A DNA stretch of 64,000 nucleotides, taken from NCBI RefSeq assembly GCF_000255295.1, contig NC_017030.1, positions 8,778,328-8,842,327 on the forward strand, read 5' to 3'. The stretch is from Corallococcus coralloides DSM 2259 (lineage in GTDB: Bacteria > Myxococcota > Myxococcia > Myxococcales > Myxococcaceae). Under the pieces are notes generated by a model. That model ran no database searches, was not told the DNA's origin, and saw only the letters and a list, made by a program, of their open reading frames with translations. The position numbers and the translations under genes are program-made. Below, in pieces: positions 56,218-64,000 of this stretch; within the stretch, counting starts at the first letter, position 1, and the number at the start of each line of letters is the position of its first letter.

Positions 56218-56242
56218 GCTCGCCCCCACCGTTGGGGCGAGC
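56218..56242 (+). terminator. perfect 9-bp hairpin upstream of the second repeat lipoprotein
   Basis: GCTCGCCCC (56218-56226) and GGGGCGAGC (56234-56242) with a 7-base loop, 22 bases before ATG 56265. It is either the terminator of the preceding gene or a leader structure of the next one. Confidence 0.5.
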
Positions 56243-56264
56243 GGCATGTCAGGCGGGGGATGTC

Positions 56265-59123
56265 ATGGGTTTGAAGCCGTCACCGGGAGCATGGGCCACC
56301 TTCCTTCTCACCTTGGGCGCAAGCCTCGGATGCGGGTCACCGTCCGAGCCCGAGCCCGGGCCGCCTCCAGAGGCCTCCGGGCCCCAGGAGCCCGGACCCG
56401 CCCCGGAGCAGCAGCAGCCCGGCCCCACGCCCCAGGGGGAACAGGAGCAGCCCGGCCCGGTGACGGAGGCGGAGGCGCCGCTCCCCGCCCCGCGCCTGTT
56501 GAAGGATGTCATTCCCCAGGACCCGGGCGTCCCCGCCCTGTTTCCAGGCGGCTTCGTCGAACTGGGCACGACCCAGTTCTTCACGCTGGATGACGGCATC
56601 CACGGACAGGAGCTGTGGCGGACGGATGGGACGCCGGAAGGCACGGCGATGGTGGCGGACCTGATGCCGGGGGCGCTGGGCTCGAACCCGTCCTCGCTCA
56701 TCCCCATGGGGGGCCGGCTGTACTTCGTGGCCCGGACGCTGACGGACCCCAGCAACCCCGCGAAGTTCAGTGGCAGCGACCTCCATGGCCTGTGGCGCAC
56801 GGACGGCACCGCGCAAGGCACCGAACAGGTGGTGGCCCTGGGCAGCTTCGCGTCCTTCATCACCGAGCACCAGGGTGTCCTCTACTTCGAGGCCCCGACC
56901 GTGGACGACTCCAGCCGCGCCCGCCTGTGGCGCAGCGACGGCACCCCCGGGGGCACCCGGGAGCTGCACGCGGGCGGCCCTGCGAAGCATGGGTCCGTGG
57001 CTCCGGCCTGGCTGGGTGACTCGCTCTTCTTCCCGGACACCGGCCAGGACGGCAACCCGGAGCTGTGGAAGACGGACGGCACGAAGGCGGGCACCGTCCG
57101 CGTCGCGCGCCTGATGCGCGGCGATGGCAGTTCCGGGCCCCAGCACCTCACCGCGCTGAACGGCAGGCTCCTGTTCTGGGCCCATGGCGAGGCGCGCAGG
57201 TTCCCCCTCCCGTGGACGTCCGACGGCACGGAAGCAGGCACCGTCCCGCTGAAGGACCTCCAGTCGGGCCTCAGCATCCACGATGAGGCCTCTCGCTTCG
57301 TCGTCGTGGGGAACACGGCCTTCTTCAGCGCCTGGGACGCCGAGGGCGGACAGGAGCTGTGGAAGACGGACGGCACGGAAGCAGGCACCGTCCGCGTCAA
57401 GGACCTGTGGCCGGGCCCCGAGGGCAGCAACCCCGGCGGCCTCACCGTGCGGGACGGACGCGTCTACTTCAGCGCGACGGCGGGTGGATACACCCAGAGG
57501 GTGTGGAGGACGGATGGAACGGAGGAGGGGACCGTGGTGCTCGCGCCCATGTCGGGTGGGGAGCCGGCGGTGCTGCGGTCATGGGCCGTGCCCCCCGACG
57601 GGTCCGGGCAGGTCATCTACAGCGACTGGGTCCAGGAGGGAGGCCACCGGGTGTGGCGCACGAACAACACCGCCTCGGGCCCGGCCCCCCTGCTTCCCGC
57701 CTCGGACACCCATGAGTTCAATCTGAAGGGCTGGGGCCTGGGCCTGCAGTACTTCACGTCCACGGACGGGACGCTGTGGGCGACGGATGGCACCCCGGAG
57801 GGAACCCGCGTGCTGCGGCGGTTCTCCGCGGTCCACGAGGACGTCTACTCCGCGAAGTTCACCCAGGCCGTGGCGGTGGACGGCGCGTTCTACTTCACCC
57901 GGCGGCAGCAGGTCCCCCTGGCGCCGGACCGGACCGGCTTCGTCACGGCGCTCTGGCGCTCGGACGGCACGCCGGAAGGAACGCGTCAGGTGAACCGCAA
58001 GGCCCCGGGGGTCTTCGAGCACGAGCCCACTTCCCTCACCCCGGTGAACGGCCATCTGCTGTTCGTGGATGAGCGCGACCGCAAGACGCTCTGGACCCTG
58101 GACGCCCGGACGGAAGAGGTCCGCCCGATGACGGACCTCCCCCATGGCGACGCGACCCTCTCGCTCACCTCCACGGGCACGCAGGCCTGGTTCGTCCGCA
58201 AGCGGTCGTCCTCCGTCCAGGAGCTGTGGCGGACGGACGGCACGCCCGAGGGCATGGTGCTCGTGGCGAGCACGCCCGGGAGCTCGCCCTACGGCTGGAC
58301 CCCCTACCTGCTCACGCCAGTGGGCCAGACGCTCTACTTCGCCTCGCGCGACGCATCGGAGCTGCGCGACTCGCTGTGGAAGACGGACGGCACGCCCGAG
58401 GGCACGGTGAAGCTCAAGACCTTCGCGGGCGGCCTCGCCCGGGAGGATCTCCTGGCCATCTACCCGGTGGGCTCGCGCGTGTACTTCCGGGTCTGGGCGG
58501 GGACCCACCAGCTCTGGGTCACGGACGGCACGGCCGAAAGCAGCCACTTCGTGTCCGAGCTGCCCGGTGACGACCTGTTCGCCCCGAGCAGGGTCGAATG
58601 GGCCGCGGTGGGTGACACGCTGTTCCTCTCGCTGGGTTCCGCCAGCGGCGAGACCCCGAAGTTGTGGAAGACGGACGGGCGGACCTCGGGAGTCGTGCGC
58701 ACCCTGCCCAGGATGGGCGTGACCGCGCCGCCCGTGAGCCTCACGGCGAACGGAGACCAGCTGCTGTTCTGGTGGACGGACGGCGCAGGCGGCTTCGAGC
58801 TCTGGAAGAGCGACGGCACGGAGGCCGGCACGGTGCCCGTGAAGGACCTCCACCCCGGCGCCGCGGGCAGCGTGGCCATCCCCGGGCCGCTGGTGCCGCT
58901 GGGCCCGAAGGGGCCGTGGGTGTTCGCGGCATCCAACGGCGCCACGGGCATGGAGCTGTGGCGGACGGACGGCACGGCCGCGGGCACGAAGCCGCTGGCG
59001 GACGTGCTGCCCGGCCCCATGTCCTCGTCCCCCGCGAACCTGGTGGTCGCGGGCGACAAGCTGTTCTTCTCCGCGTGGACGCCGGAGACGGGCCGCGAGC
59101 CCTGGGTGCAGCCCCTGCGCTGA
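56265..59123 (+). CDS. ELWxTDGT-repeat lipoprotein (952 residues)
   Basis: The signal peptide ends at SLGC (Cys23), followed by a Pro/Glu/Gln-rich linker (about 24-75) and about seventeen repeats with cores such as ELWRTDGTPEGT, ELWKTDGTEAGT and LWRSDGTPEGT. It has about twice the repeat number of its upstream paralogue, consistent with tandem duplication. One or more beta-propellers exposed outside the inner membrane are expected. No catalytic motif is seen. ATG 56265 is preceded by GGGGGA; the preceding in-frame codons to 56232 would break the signal peptide. It converges with fumC, 14 bases apart. Confidence 0.84.
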   Translation: MGLKPSPGAWATFLLTLGASLGCGSPSEPEPGPPPEASGPQEPGPAPEQQQPGPTPQGEQEQPGPVTEAEAPLPAPRLLKDVIPQDPGVPALFPGGFVELGTTQFFTLDDGIHGQELWRTDGTPEGTAMVADLMPGALGSNPSSLIPMGGRLYFVARTLTDPSNPAKFSGSDLHGLWRTDGTAQGTEQVVALGSFASFITEHQGVLYFEAPTVDDSSRARLWRSDGTPGGTRELHAGGPAKHGSVAPAWLGDSLFFPDTGQDGNPELWKTDGTKAGTVRVARLMRGDGSSGPQHLTALNGRLLFWAHGEARRFPLPWTSDGTEAGTVPLKDLQSGLSIHDEASRFVVVGNTAFFSAWDAEGGQELWKTDGTEAGTVRVKDLWPGPEGSNPGGLTVRDGRVYFSATAGGYTQRVWRTDGTEEGTVVLAPMSGGEPAVLRSWAVPPDGSGQVIYSDWVQEGGHRVWRTNNTASGPAPLLPASDTHEFNLKGWGLGLQYFTSTDGTLWATDGTPEGTRVLRRFSAVHEDVYSAKFTQAVAVDGAFYFTRRQQVPLAPDRTGFVTALWRSDGTPEGTRQVNRKAPGVFEHEPTSLTPVNGHLLFVDERDRKTLWTLDARTEEVRPMTDLPHGDATLSLTSTGTQAWFVRKRSSSVQELWRTDGTPEGMVLVASTPGSSPYGWTPYLLTPVGQTLYFASRDASELRDSLWKTDGTPEGTVKLKTFAGGLAREDLLAIYPVGSRVYFRVWAGTHQLWVTDGTAESSHFVSELPGDDLFAPSRVEWAAVGDTLFLSLGSASGETPKLWKTDGRTSGVVRTLPRMGVTAPPVSLTANGDQLLFWWTDGAGGFELWKSDGTEAGTVPVKDLHPGAAGSVAIPGPLVPLGPKGPWVFAASNGATGMELWRTDGTAAGTKPLADVLPGPMSSSPANLVVAGDKLFFSAWTPETGREPWVQPLR

Positions 59124-59137
59124 CTGGGAGAGGTGGA

Positions 59138-60535
59138 CTAGAGGTTCCCGGTCATCTTCTCCGGGCGCACCCACTGGTCGAACTGCTCGGCGGTGACGAG
59201 CCCCAGCTCCACCGCCACCTCCTTCAGCGTCTTGCCCTGCTTGTGGGCCGTCTTGGCGATCTTCGCCGCGTTGTCGTAGCCGATGTGCGGGTTGAGCGCG
59301 GTGACGAGCATCAGGCTGCGCTGGAGGTTCTCCTGGAGGCGCGGGAGGTTGGGCTCGATGCCCACCGCGCAGTTCAGGCGGAAGCTGCGCATGCCATCCG
59401 CGAGCAGGCGGCAGCTCTGCAGGAAGTTCTGGATGATGAGCGGCTTGAAGACGTTGAGCTCGAAGTTGCCGGACGCGCCGCCCAGGGAGATGGCCACGTC
59501 GTTGCCCATCACCTGGGCGGACAGCATGGTGAGCGCCTCGCTCTGCGTGGGGTTCACCTTGCCCGGCATGATGGAGCTGCCCGGCTCGTTCTCCGGGATG
59601 TTGATTTCACCAATGCCCGAGCGGGGCCCCGAAGACAGCCAGCGGATGTCATTGGCCACCTTGAACAGCACCGCCGCCAGGCCCTTGAGCGCGCCGTGCC
59701 CCTGCACCAGCGCGTCGTTGGCGGCCAGCGCCTCGAACTTGTTGGGCGCGGTGACGAAGGCGTGGCCGGTGAGCTTCGCGATCTCCGCCGCCACGCGCTC
59801 GGCGTAGCCCGGGGGCGCGTTGAGGCCGGTGCCCACGGCGGTGCCGCCCAGCGCCAGCTCCAGCATGTGCGGAAGGGCCGCCTCGATGTGGCCCTTCGCG
59901 CGCTCCAGCTGCGCCACGTAGCCGCTGAACTCCTGGCCCAGGGTGAGCGGGGTCGCGTCCTGCAGGTGCGTGCGGCCAATCTTCACGATGGACTGGAAGG
60001 CCTGGGACTTCTGGGCGAGCACGTCGCGCAGGGCGACCAGTTCCGGCAGCACGTGCTTCACCACGGCCTCCACGGCGGCCACGCTCATCGCGGTGGGGAA
60101 CACGTCGTTGGAGCTCTGGCCCTTGTTGACGTCGTCGTTGGGGTGGACCTTGCGCCCTTCGCCGCGCTCGCCGCCCAGCAGCTCCGAGGCGCGGTTGGCC
60201 AGCACCTCGTTGCAGTTCATGTTCGTCTGCGTGCCGCTGCCCGTCTGCCACACCAGCAGGGGGAACTCCTCGTCGTGCTGGCCGGCGAGCACTTCATCCG
60301 CGGCCTTCACGATGGCCTGGGCCTTCTCCTTGGGAAGGGAGCCGTTCTCCTGGTTCACGAGCGCGGCGGCCTTCTTCACCAGCACCAGCGCGTGCACGAG
60401 CGCCGTCGGCATGCGCTCGGAAGAGATGGCGAAGTTCTGGCGGCTGCGCTGGGTCTGCGCGCCCCAGAGCCGGTCGGCGGGGACTTCGATGGGACCAAAG
60501 GTGTCCTTCTCGATGCGAACATTCTTCGAGCTCAC
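59138..60535 (-). CDS. fumC: fumarate hydratase class II
   Basis: Reversible hydration of fumarate to malate in the TCA cycle. The 465-residue protein is of standard length, with [50 protein letters not shown] (with the His/Thr substrate contacts) and the family signature [14 protein letters not shown] 60535 gives [14 protein letters not shown], the usual FumC N terminus. It is divergent from the MOSC gene with a 97-base gap. Confidence 0.96.
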   Translation of the reverse strand: MSSKNVRIEKDTFGPIEVPADRLWGAQTQRSRQNFAISSERMPTALVHALVLVKKAAALVNQENGSLPKEKAQAIVKAADEVLAGQHDEEFPLLVWQTGSGTQTNMNCNEVLANRASELLGGERGEGRKVHPNDDVNKGQSSNDVFPTAMSVAAVEAVVKHVLPELVALRDVLAQKSQAFQSIVKIGRTHLQDATPLTLGQEFSGYVAQLERAKGHIEAALPHMLELALGGTAVGTGLNAPPGYAERVAAEIAKLTGHAFVTAPNKFEALAANDALVQGHGALKGLAAVLFKVANDIRWLSSGPRSGIGEINIPENEPGSSIMPGKVNPTQSEALTMLSAQVMGNDVAISLGGASGNFELNVFKPLIIQNFLQSCRLLADGMRSFRLNCAVGIEPNLPRLQENLQRSLMLVTALNPHIGYDNAAKIAKTAHKQGKTLKEVAVELGLVTAEQFDQWVRPEKMTGNL

Positions 60536-60632
60536 GGTGGACTCTCCAGGGCAGGAACGCTGTCCCGCGCGATTAACACCGCCGCGCCGCCGCGGCAGGA
60601 CAGAGTGAAGGACCCGGCGTTAGTGTCACGTC

Positions 60633-61112
60633 GTGAGCACCCCTGGAATCATCAAGGCCCTCTTCCTGGCCCAGGAGCGCGGCACCCCCATGCGCCGGGT
60701 CCCGGAGGCCCGGGCCGTGGAGCAGCACGGCTTCGAGGGCGACCGCCACCAGCGCAGGGCAGTGGGCCACAAGCGCCAGCTCCTGCTGCTGGACGAAGCG
60801 CAGCGCACGGCGCTGGACGTGCCCGAAGGCGCGCTCAAGGAGAACGTGCTGGTGGGGGGCCTGCCGCTGGACGCGCTGCCCCCGGGACAGCGTCTGGCGC
60901 TGGGAGGCGAGGTGGTGGTGGAGCTGACCGAGCCCTGCGTGCCGTGCTGGAAGCTGGACGCCCTGCGCCCCGGCCTCTTGAAGGACAGCTGGGGCCGCAG
61001 GGGTCAGCTCGCCCGGGTGCTGAAGGCAGGCACCGTGCACGAAGGCGACACCGTGCGCCTCTTGGACGTGAACCCGGACGCCCCGCGCATCATCCGGCCC
61101 AAGCTGCCCTGA
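60633..61112 (+). CDS. MOSC-domain protein
   Basis: 159 residues with the MOSC fold pattern: GFEGDRHQRRAVGHKRQLLLLD near the N terminus (longer family block), GALKENVLVGGLPLDALPPG, and the conserved sulfur-carrying Cys region LTEPCVPCWKLD. MOSC proteins handle sulfur for molybdenum-cofactor or related chemistry; stand-alone members similar to YiiM act on N-hydroxylated substrates. The start is GTG 60633. The stop lies 4 bases from the convergent Uma2-like gene. Confidence 0.85.
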   Translation: MSTPGIIKALFLAQERGTPMRRVPEARAVEQHGFEGDRHQRRAVGHKRQLLLLDEAQRTALDVPEGALKENVLVGGLPLDALPPGQRLALGGEVVVELTEPCVPCWKLDALRPGLLKDSWGRRGQLARVLKAGTVHEGDTVRLLDVNPDAPRIIRPKLP

Positions 61113-61116
61113 ACCG

Positions 61117-61695
61117 TCACCTGCTCCAGAGCCTGCTCAGGTTCAGAGGCACCGCATCGAAGGGAACAGCATTCACGGTGCCGCTTCCGAGGTGTACCTC
61201 GTGCAGGCGCCACTGGCCTTCCTGGAGGCGGTGGATCTCCAATCCCTCCGCCAGCGGGTCGATGAACCACAGCCACTCCACGCCCGCGCGCGCATAGACG
61301 CGCATCTTCGGGCCCCGGTCCCACCGGTAGGTGGACGGTGACAACACCTCGCAGATCCAATCCGGAGCCAGGGAGAAGACAGGTGTGTTTGGAATGCGAG
61401 GCATCCGCTCGCGGCGCCATCCCGCGAGGTCCGGCACCAGCGCATCCCCCGTTCCCGCGAAGCGCAGCTCCGGTTCATCCAGGATGACCCAGCCACCGGG
61501 CCCATTGTTGCCCTCGTCGAACGGCCCATCCAGCCACCCTCCGAGCTTCGACGCGGCCCGCGCGTGAGGAGACGCCGGCCTGGGATTGACGACCAGCTCC
61601 CCTTCGATGATCTCCCCCACCTTCGTCGGCGGCACGTCCTCCAGGACGTCATACGACACCGACTTCCCCTTCCCGCTCCCGTTTCCATCGCCCAT
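61117..61695 (-). CDS. Uma2-family (DUF820) PD-(D/E)XK nuclease-like protein
   Basis: 192 residues. The Uma2 pattern is present: KVGEIIEGELVVNPRPASPHARAA at the N terminus (split motif), LRFAGTGDALVPDLAGWRRER with the catalytic-type Asp, WICEVLSPST with Glu, and a following RGPKMRVYARAGVEWLWFIDP block. Members are common in cyanobacteria and myxobacteria and are treated as predicted endonucleases, rarely tested. The start is uncertain: ATG 61695, ATG 61725 and TTG 61731 are in frame, none with a good ribosome site. Confidence 0.82.
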   Translation of the reverse strand: MGDGNGSGKGKSVSYDVLEDVPPTKVGEIIEGELVVNPRPASPHARAASKLGGWLDGPFDEGNNGPGGWVILDEPELRFAGTGDALVPDLAGWRRERMPRIPNTPVFSLAPDWICEVLSPSTYRWDRGPKMRVYARAGVEWLWFIDPLAEGLEIHRLQEGQWRLHEVHLGSGTVNAVPFDAVPLNLSRLWSR

Positions 61696-61820
61696 GCGCG
61701 CAAGGATGCCCCCTACCTCTGACATCCTCAAGCCGATGGCCGACCATGCCCGGCGCAGGGAGGCAGGAAGACAGGCCCGTGCAGTGCCGTCTGCCCTGAA
61801 CCCGATGAAAACAAGCTTAG

Positions 61821-61835
61821 TTTGAATTATTCAAA
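61821..61835. promoter_or_regulatory. A/T-rich palindrome between Uma2-like and sensor genes
   Basis: TTTGAA (61821-61826) and TTCAAA (61830-61835) are perfect arms around TTA, next to an AAGCTT palindrome (61813-61818), in one of the few A/T-rich patches of the window. It is a candidate operator or promoter region for the divergent pair. Confidence 0.35.
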
Positions 61836-61916
61836 TCACGCCTGCCTGGGTGACGCCGCCCGTGACTCCGTGACACACTTTTCTCAATCGTTCTCACGGC
61901 TCCTGGGGGCGCCTGC

Positions 61917-62468
61917 ATGTCCATGCAATGGCTGGGTTTGGCGCTGGCGGCCTGGGGGCAGCTGCCGCCGGACGGCGTCGCGCAGCTGCGGAAGGTGGAC
62001 AGCGTGATGCCCCACCTGCGGCGTCTGGCCGAGGACCCCGAAGTGGTGCGCGCCCTGCGCGCCCAGAACGCGCGCCGCACGCCGCTCGCCACCATCCAGG
62101 GGCTGGACGCGGAATGGATGGCGACCCCTTCCCTCACGCCCCTCAAGCAGCGCGTGCTGGACGGCCCCTGCACGGGCGCGCTCCGCCGCCTGCGGGAGCG
62201 GCTGGGCCCGGCGATGGCGGAGGCCTTCGCCATGGATGATCAAGGCGCGCTCGTCTGCGCCAGCCGGCGCACGTCCGACTACTGGCAGGGCGACGAGGAC
62301 AAGTGGCGCCTCACCTACGCCCAGGGCCGCGGTGGCCCCGCGCTGAAGGAAGCCCCCTTCTTCGACGAGTCCTCCCAGGCCTACGTCATCCAGGTGTCCC
62401 TCCCCGTCCGCGACGGCGCCCAGGTCATCGGCGCGCTCACCGTGGGCCTGTCCCTGCTCGACTTGTGA
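61917..62468 (+). CDS. Cache/PDC-sensor-like protein next to a chemoreceptor
   Basis: 183 residues. A short hydrophobic N terminus ([10 protein letters not shown]) may be an export signal, though it lacks a basic residue. The rest resembles a single Cache/PDC ligand-binding domain ([19 protein letters not shown], then [33 protein letters not shown] near the C terminus). It ends 37 bases before the chemoreceptor gene, so it may be a separate ligand-binding partner for it. That partnership is inference. Confidence 0.75.
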   Translation: MSMQWLGLALAAWGQLPPDGVAQLRKVDSVMPHLRRLAEDPEVVRALRAQNARRTPLATIQGLDAEWMATPSLTPLKQRVLDGPCTGALRRLRERLGPAMAEAFAMDDQGALVCASRRTSDYWQGDEDKWRLTYAQGRGGPALKEAPFFDESSQAYVIQVSLPVRDGAQVIGALTVGLSLLDL

Positions 62469-62505
62469 CACCAGCCGTTCCCGTTCCCCACCTGGGTTCT
62501 CCTGC

Positions 62506-64000
62506 ATGAGACTGCTGTCCGGATTGAAGTTGCGGGGCCGCCTCACGCTGTGGATCTGCCTGCTGCTCGTCGCGGCCCTCGTCCCCGCCGTCGGAGCGGG
62601 CGTCCACACCATCCGGCGCAACCTGGAGCAGCAGGTGCACGGCGTCCTCCAGGTGGAGGCGGACGGCCTGCAGGACCTCATCGAAGCCTCGCTGCACGAG
62701 CGCGAAGCGAACGCCCGCGCGTGGACCGAGGACGCCATCGTGCGCGGCGCCCTCCTCTTCGACACCTACGCCAAGAGCGACGCGGTGCTCGCCTCGCTGA
62801 ACGGCCGGCACACCAGCTTCGCCGGACTGGTCCTGTTCACCCCCGACGGACGCGCCGTCTCCGTGAGCCGGCCGGAGCTGCGCCAGGCCTTCGCCGGCCG
62901 CGAACAGGAGGTGCGCGCCGCGCCCTGGTTCCAGACCGCGCTGGAGGACCGGCTGGACGCTGGCGTCCTCACGGGCGCCCTCACGAAGAAGGACCCGTTC
63001 CTCGACCGCCCCGTGATGCCCCTGGCCCTGCCCGTGCTCAGCCCCATCTCCGGCGCCAGGGTGGGCGTGCTGCTGGCCGCGTATGACTGGGGCCAGCTGG
63101 AGAAGGTGGTCGCGGGCGCGCTCCAGCGGGCCCAGGACCGGGGCCAGAAGAGCTTCACCCTGGAGGTCCTCGCCCCGAACGGTGCCAGCCTCTTCAGCGC
63201 CCGCGCCGAGGGCACGCCGAGCCTCGCGGCCCCCGTGCGGGCCGAGGTCCACAACGACGCCGCCTACCGCTTCGCCGCGAGCCAGGACTGGCGCTTCGTG
63301 GCGGCGATGGAAGCGGACGAAGCCTTCCTGCCCCTGCGGCGCTTCCTGCAGCTCAGCCTGCTCGCGGGGGCCGCGCTCCTGGGGGTGGCCGTGCTGGCCG
63401 CCTGGGCCCTGGCGCGCGGGGTGACGCGGCCCATCGCCACGCTGAGCGCGCTGGTGTCACGCGTGGTGCGCGAGGGCGACCTCACCCAGAAGGTGGAGGC
63501 CCACGGCCACCAGGACGAAGTGGGCGAGCTGGCCTCCGCCTTCTCCCGGATGATGGACCACCTGCGCGAGTCCACCACCAGCCTCCAGCAGGCCACCCGC
63601 GTCCTGGGGCAGACGGTGGGCGAGCTCACCGAGGCCACCGAGCAGCAGGAGCGAAACCTCATCCGGCAGGGCACCGCCATCCAGGAGACGCAGGTCACAG
63701 CGCGGGAAATCCAGCAGACCTCGCAGCTGGCCGCGGAGCGCTCGCAGGCGGTGCTCGCGCTGGTGGCGCGGGCGCGTGAAGCGGGCGGCTCCGGACAGAC
63801 GGCGCTCGGCGCCAGCCTGGACGGCTTCGAGCAGCTGCGCGACCACGGCGCGCGCCTGGCCGAGGGCATCTCCTCCCTCAACGAGCGCACGCAGCAGATT
63901 GGCGGCATCACCCAGACGGTGAAGGACCTGGCGGACCAGTCCAACATGCTCGCGCTCAACGCGGCCATCGAAGCGGCGCGCTCCGGCGAGCACGGCAAGG
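62506..64000 (+). CDS. methyl-accepting chemotaxis protein (3' end outside window)
   Basis: 498 codons are visible, no stop before the window edge. Transmembrane helix 1 is at about 13-33 ([17 protein letters not shown]), a periplasmic dCache-like sensor at about 35-280, transmembrane helix 2 at about 281-303 ([17 protein letters not shown]), and a HAMP domain to about 357 ([21 protein letters not shown]). A coiled coil follows, running into the conserved signalling region ([21 protein letters not shown]) where the window ends. ATG 62506 gives [15 protein letters not shown]; its ribosome site is weak. It reports ligand binding to a CheA/CheW array, and the preceding sensor gene may share the stimulus. 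Confidence 0.93.
   Translation, partial: MRLLSGLKLRGRLTLWICLLLVAALVPAVGAGVHTIRRNLEQQVHGVLQVEADGLQDLIEASLHEREANARAWTEDAIVRGALLFDTYAKSDAVLASLNGRHTSFAGLVLFTPDGRAVSVSRPELRQAFAGREQEVRAAPWFQTALEDRLDAGVLTGALTKKDPFLDRPVMPLALPVLSPISGARVGVLLAAYDWGQLEKVVAGALQRAQDRGQKSFTLEVLAPNGASLFSARAEGTPSLAAPVRAEVHNDAAYRFAASQDWRFVAAMEADEAFLPLRRFLQLSLLAGAALLGVAVLAAWALARGVTRPIATLSALVSRVVREGDLTQKVEAHGHQDEVGELASAFSRMMDHLRESTTSLQQATRVLGQTVGELTEATEQQERNLIRQGTAIQETQVTAREIQQTSQLAAERSQAVLALVARAREAGGSGQTALGASLDGFEQLRDHGARLAEGISSLNERTQQIGGITQTVKDLADQSNMLALNAAIEAARSGEHGK

Overview
The window is about 70% G+C with strong G/C bias at third codon positions. Together with its Sit toxin/immunity pair, eukaryote-like Ser/Thr kinases, giant TPR proteins and many lipoproteins, this points to a predatory myxobacterium of the Myxococcus/Corallococcus group (Cystobacterineae). 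It holds about 43 protein genes. I saw no rRNA, tRNA, CRISPR array, insertion sequence or prophage, and no gene-free stretch longer than 300 bases. Gene 1 is cut by the left edge and the last gene by the right edge.

Left edge (1-2552): the 3' part of a markedly less G+C-rich gene for a TPR / GreA-GreB C-terminal-like / PIN nuclease-like protein. It looks horizontally acquired and resembles an effector of a conflict system whose remaining genes lie outside the window. Core genes follow: nagB and a phosphofructokinase (divergent), an acyl-CoA synthetase and an FHA protein. At 7.1-8.5 kb sits a SitA6/SitI6-type kin-discrimination toxin lipoprotein with its immunity protein. Then come a membrane metallophosphoesterase, a HEXXH metalloprotease, and a convergent TPR-CHAT protease-like lipoprotein whose 3' end overlaps it.

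14.1-18.7 kb is a compact methionine salvage operon on the minus strand, mtnB-mtnD-mtnC-mtnP-mtnA plus a class II aldolase, most genes overlapping or nearly so. It takes methylthioadenosine to the 2-keto acid of methionine. The terminal aldolase would add a second exit (a DHAP-shunt-like reaction) at methylthioribulose-1-phosphate. Next are an alpha/beta hydrolase, a Ser/Thr kinase, a VanX-type dipeptidase overlapping queC, a lipoprotein, and a 3179-residue TPR protein (23.0-32.6 kb).

32.7-43.2 kb: a kinase fused to a degenerate nucleotide-cyclase domain, a B1-type metallo-beta-lactamase lipoprotein, a small lipoprotein, an NlpC/P60-like lipoprotein and a 1911-residue multi-spanning membrane protein. 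43.4-53.8 kb: GNAT acetyltransferase, endonuclease III, phospholipase D/cardiolipin synthase-like protein, an acyl-CoA oxidase-like protein with an extra N-terminal domain, an NTF2-fold lipoprotein, a NAPE-PLD-like hydrolase, a DUF3293 protein, a 5'-nucleotidase and a small lipoprotein. 53.9-64 kb: clpP, two tandem lipoproteins made of ELWxTDGTxxGT repeats, fumC, a MOSC protein, a Uma2-type nuclease-like protein, and a Cache-like sensor gene just before a methyl-accepting chemotaxis protein cut by the right edge.

Convergent genes are packed with almost no space between stops, and most same-strand neighbours overlap as ATGA, GTGA or TGATG. Several short perfect inverted repeats sit in the intergenic gaps and are listed as candidate terminators, operators or leader hairpins.
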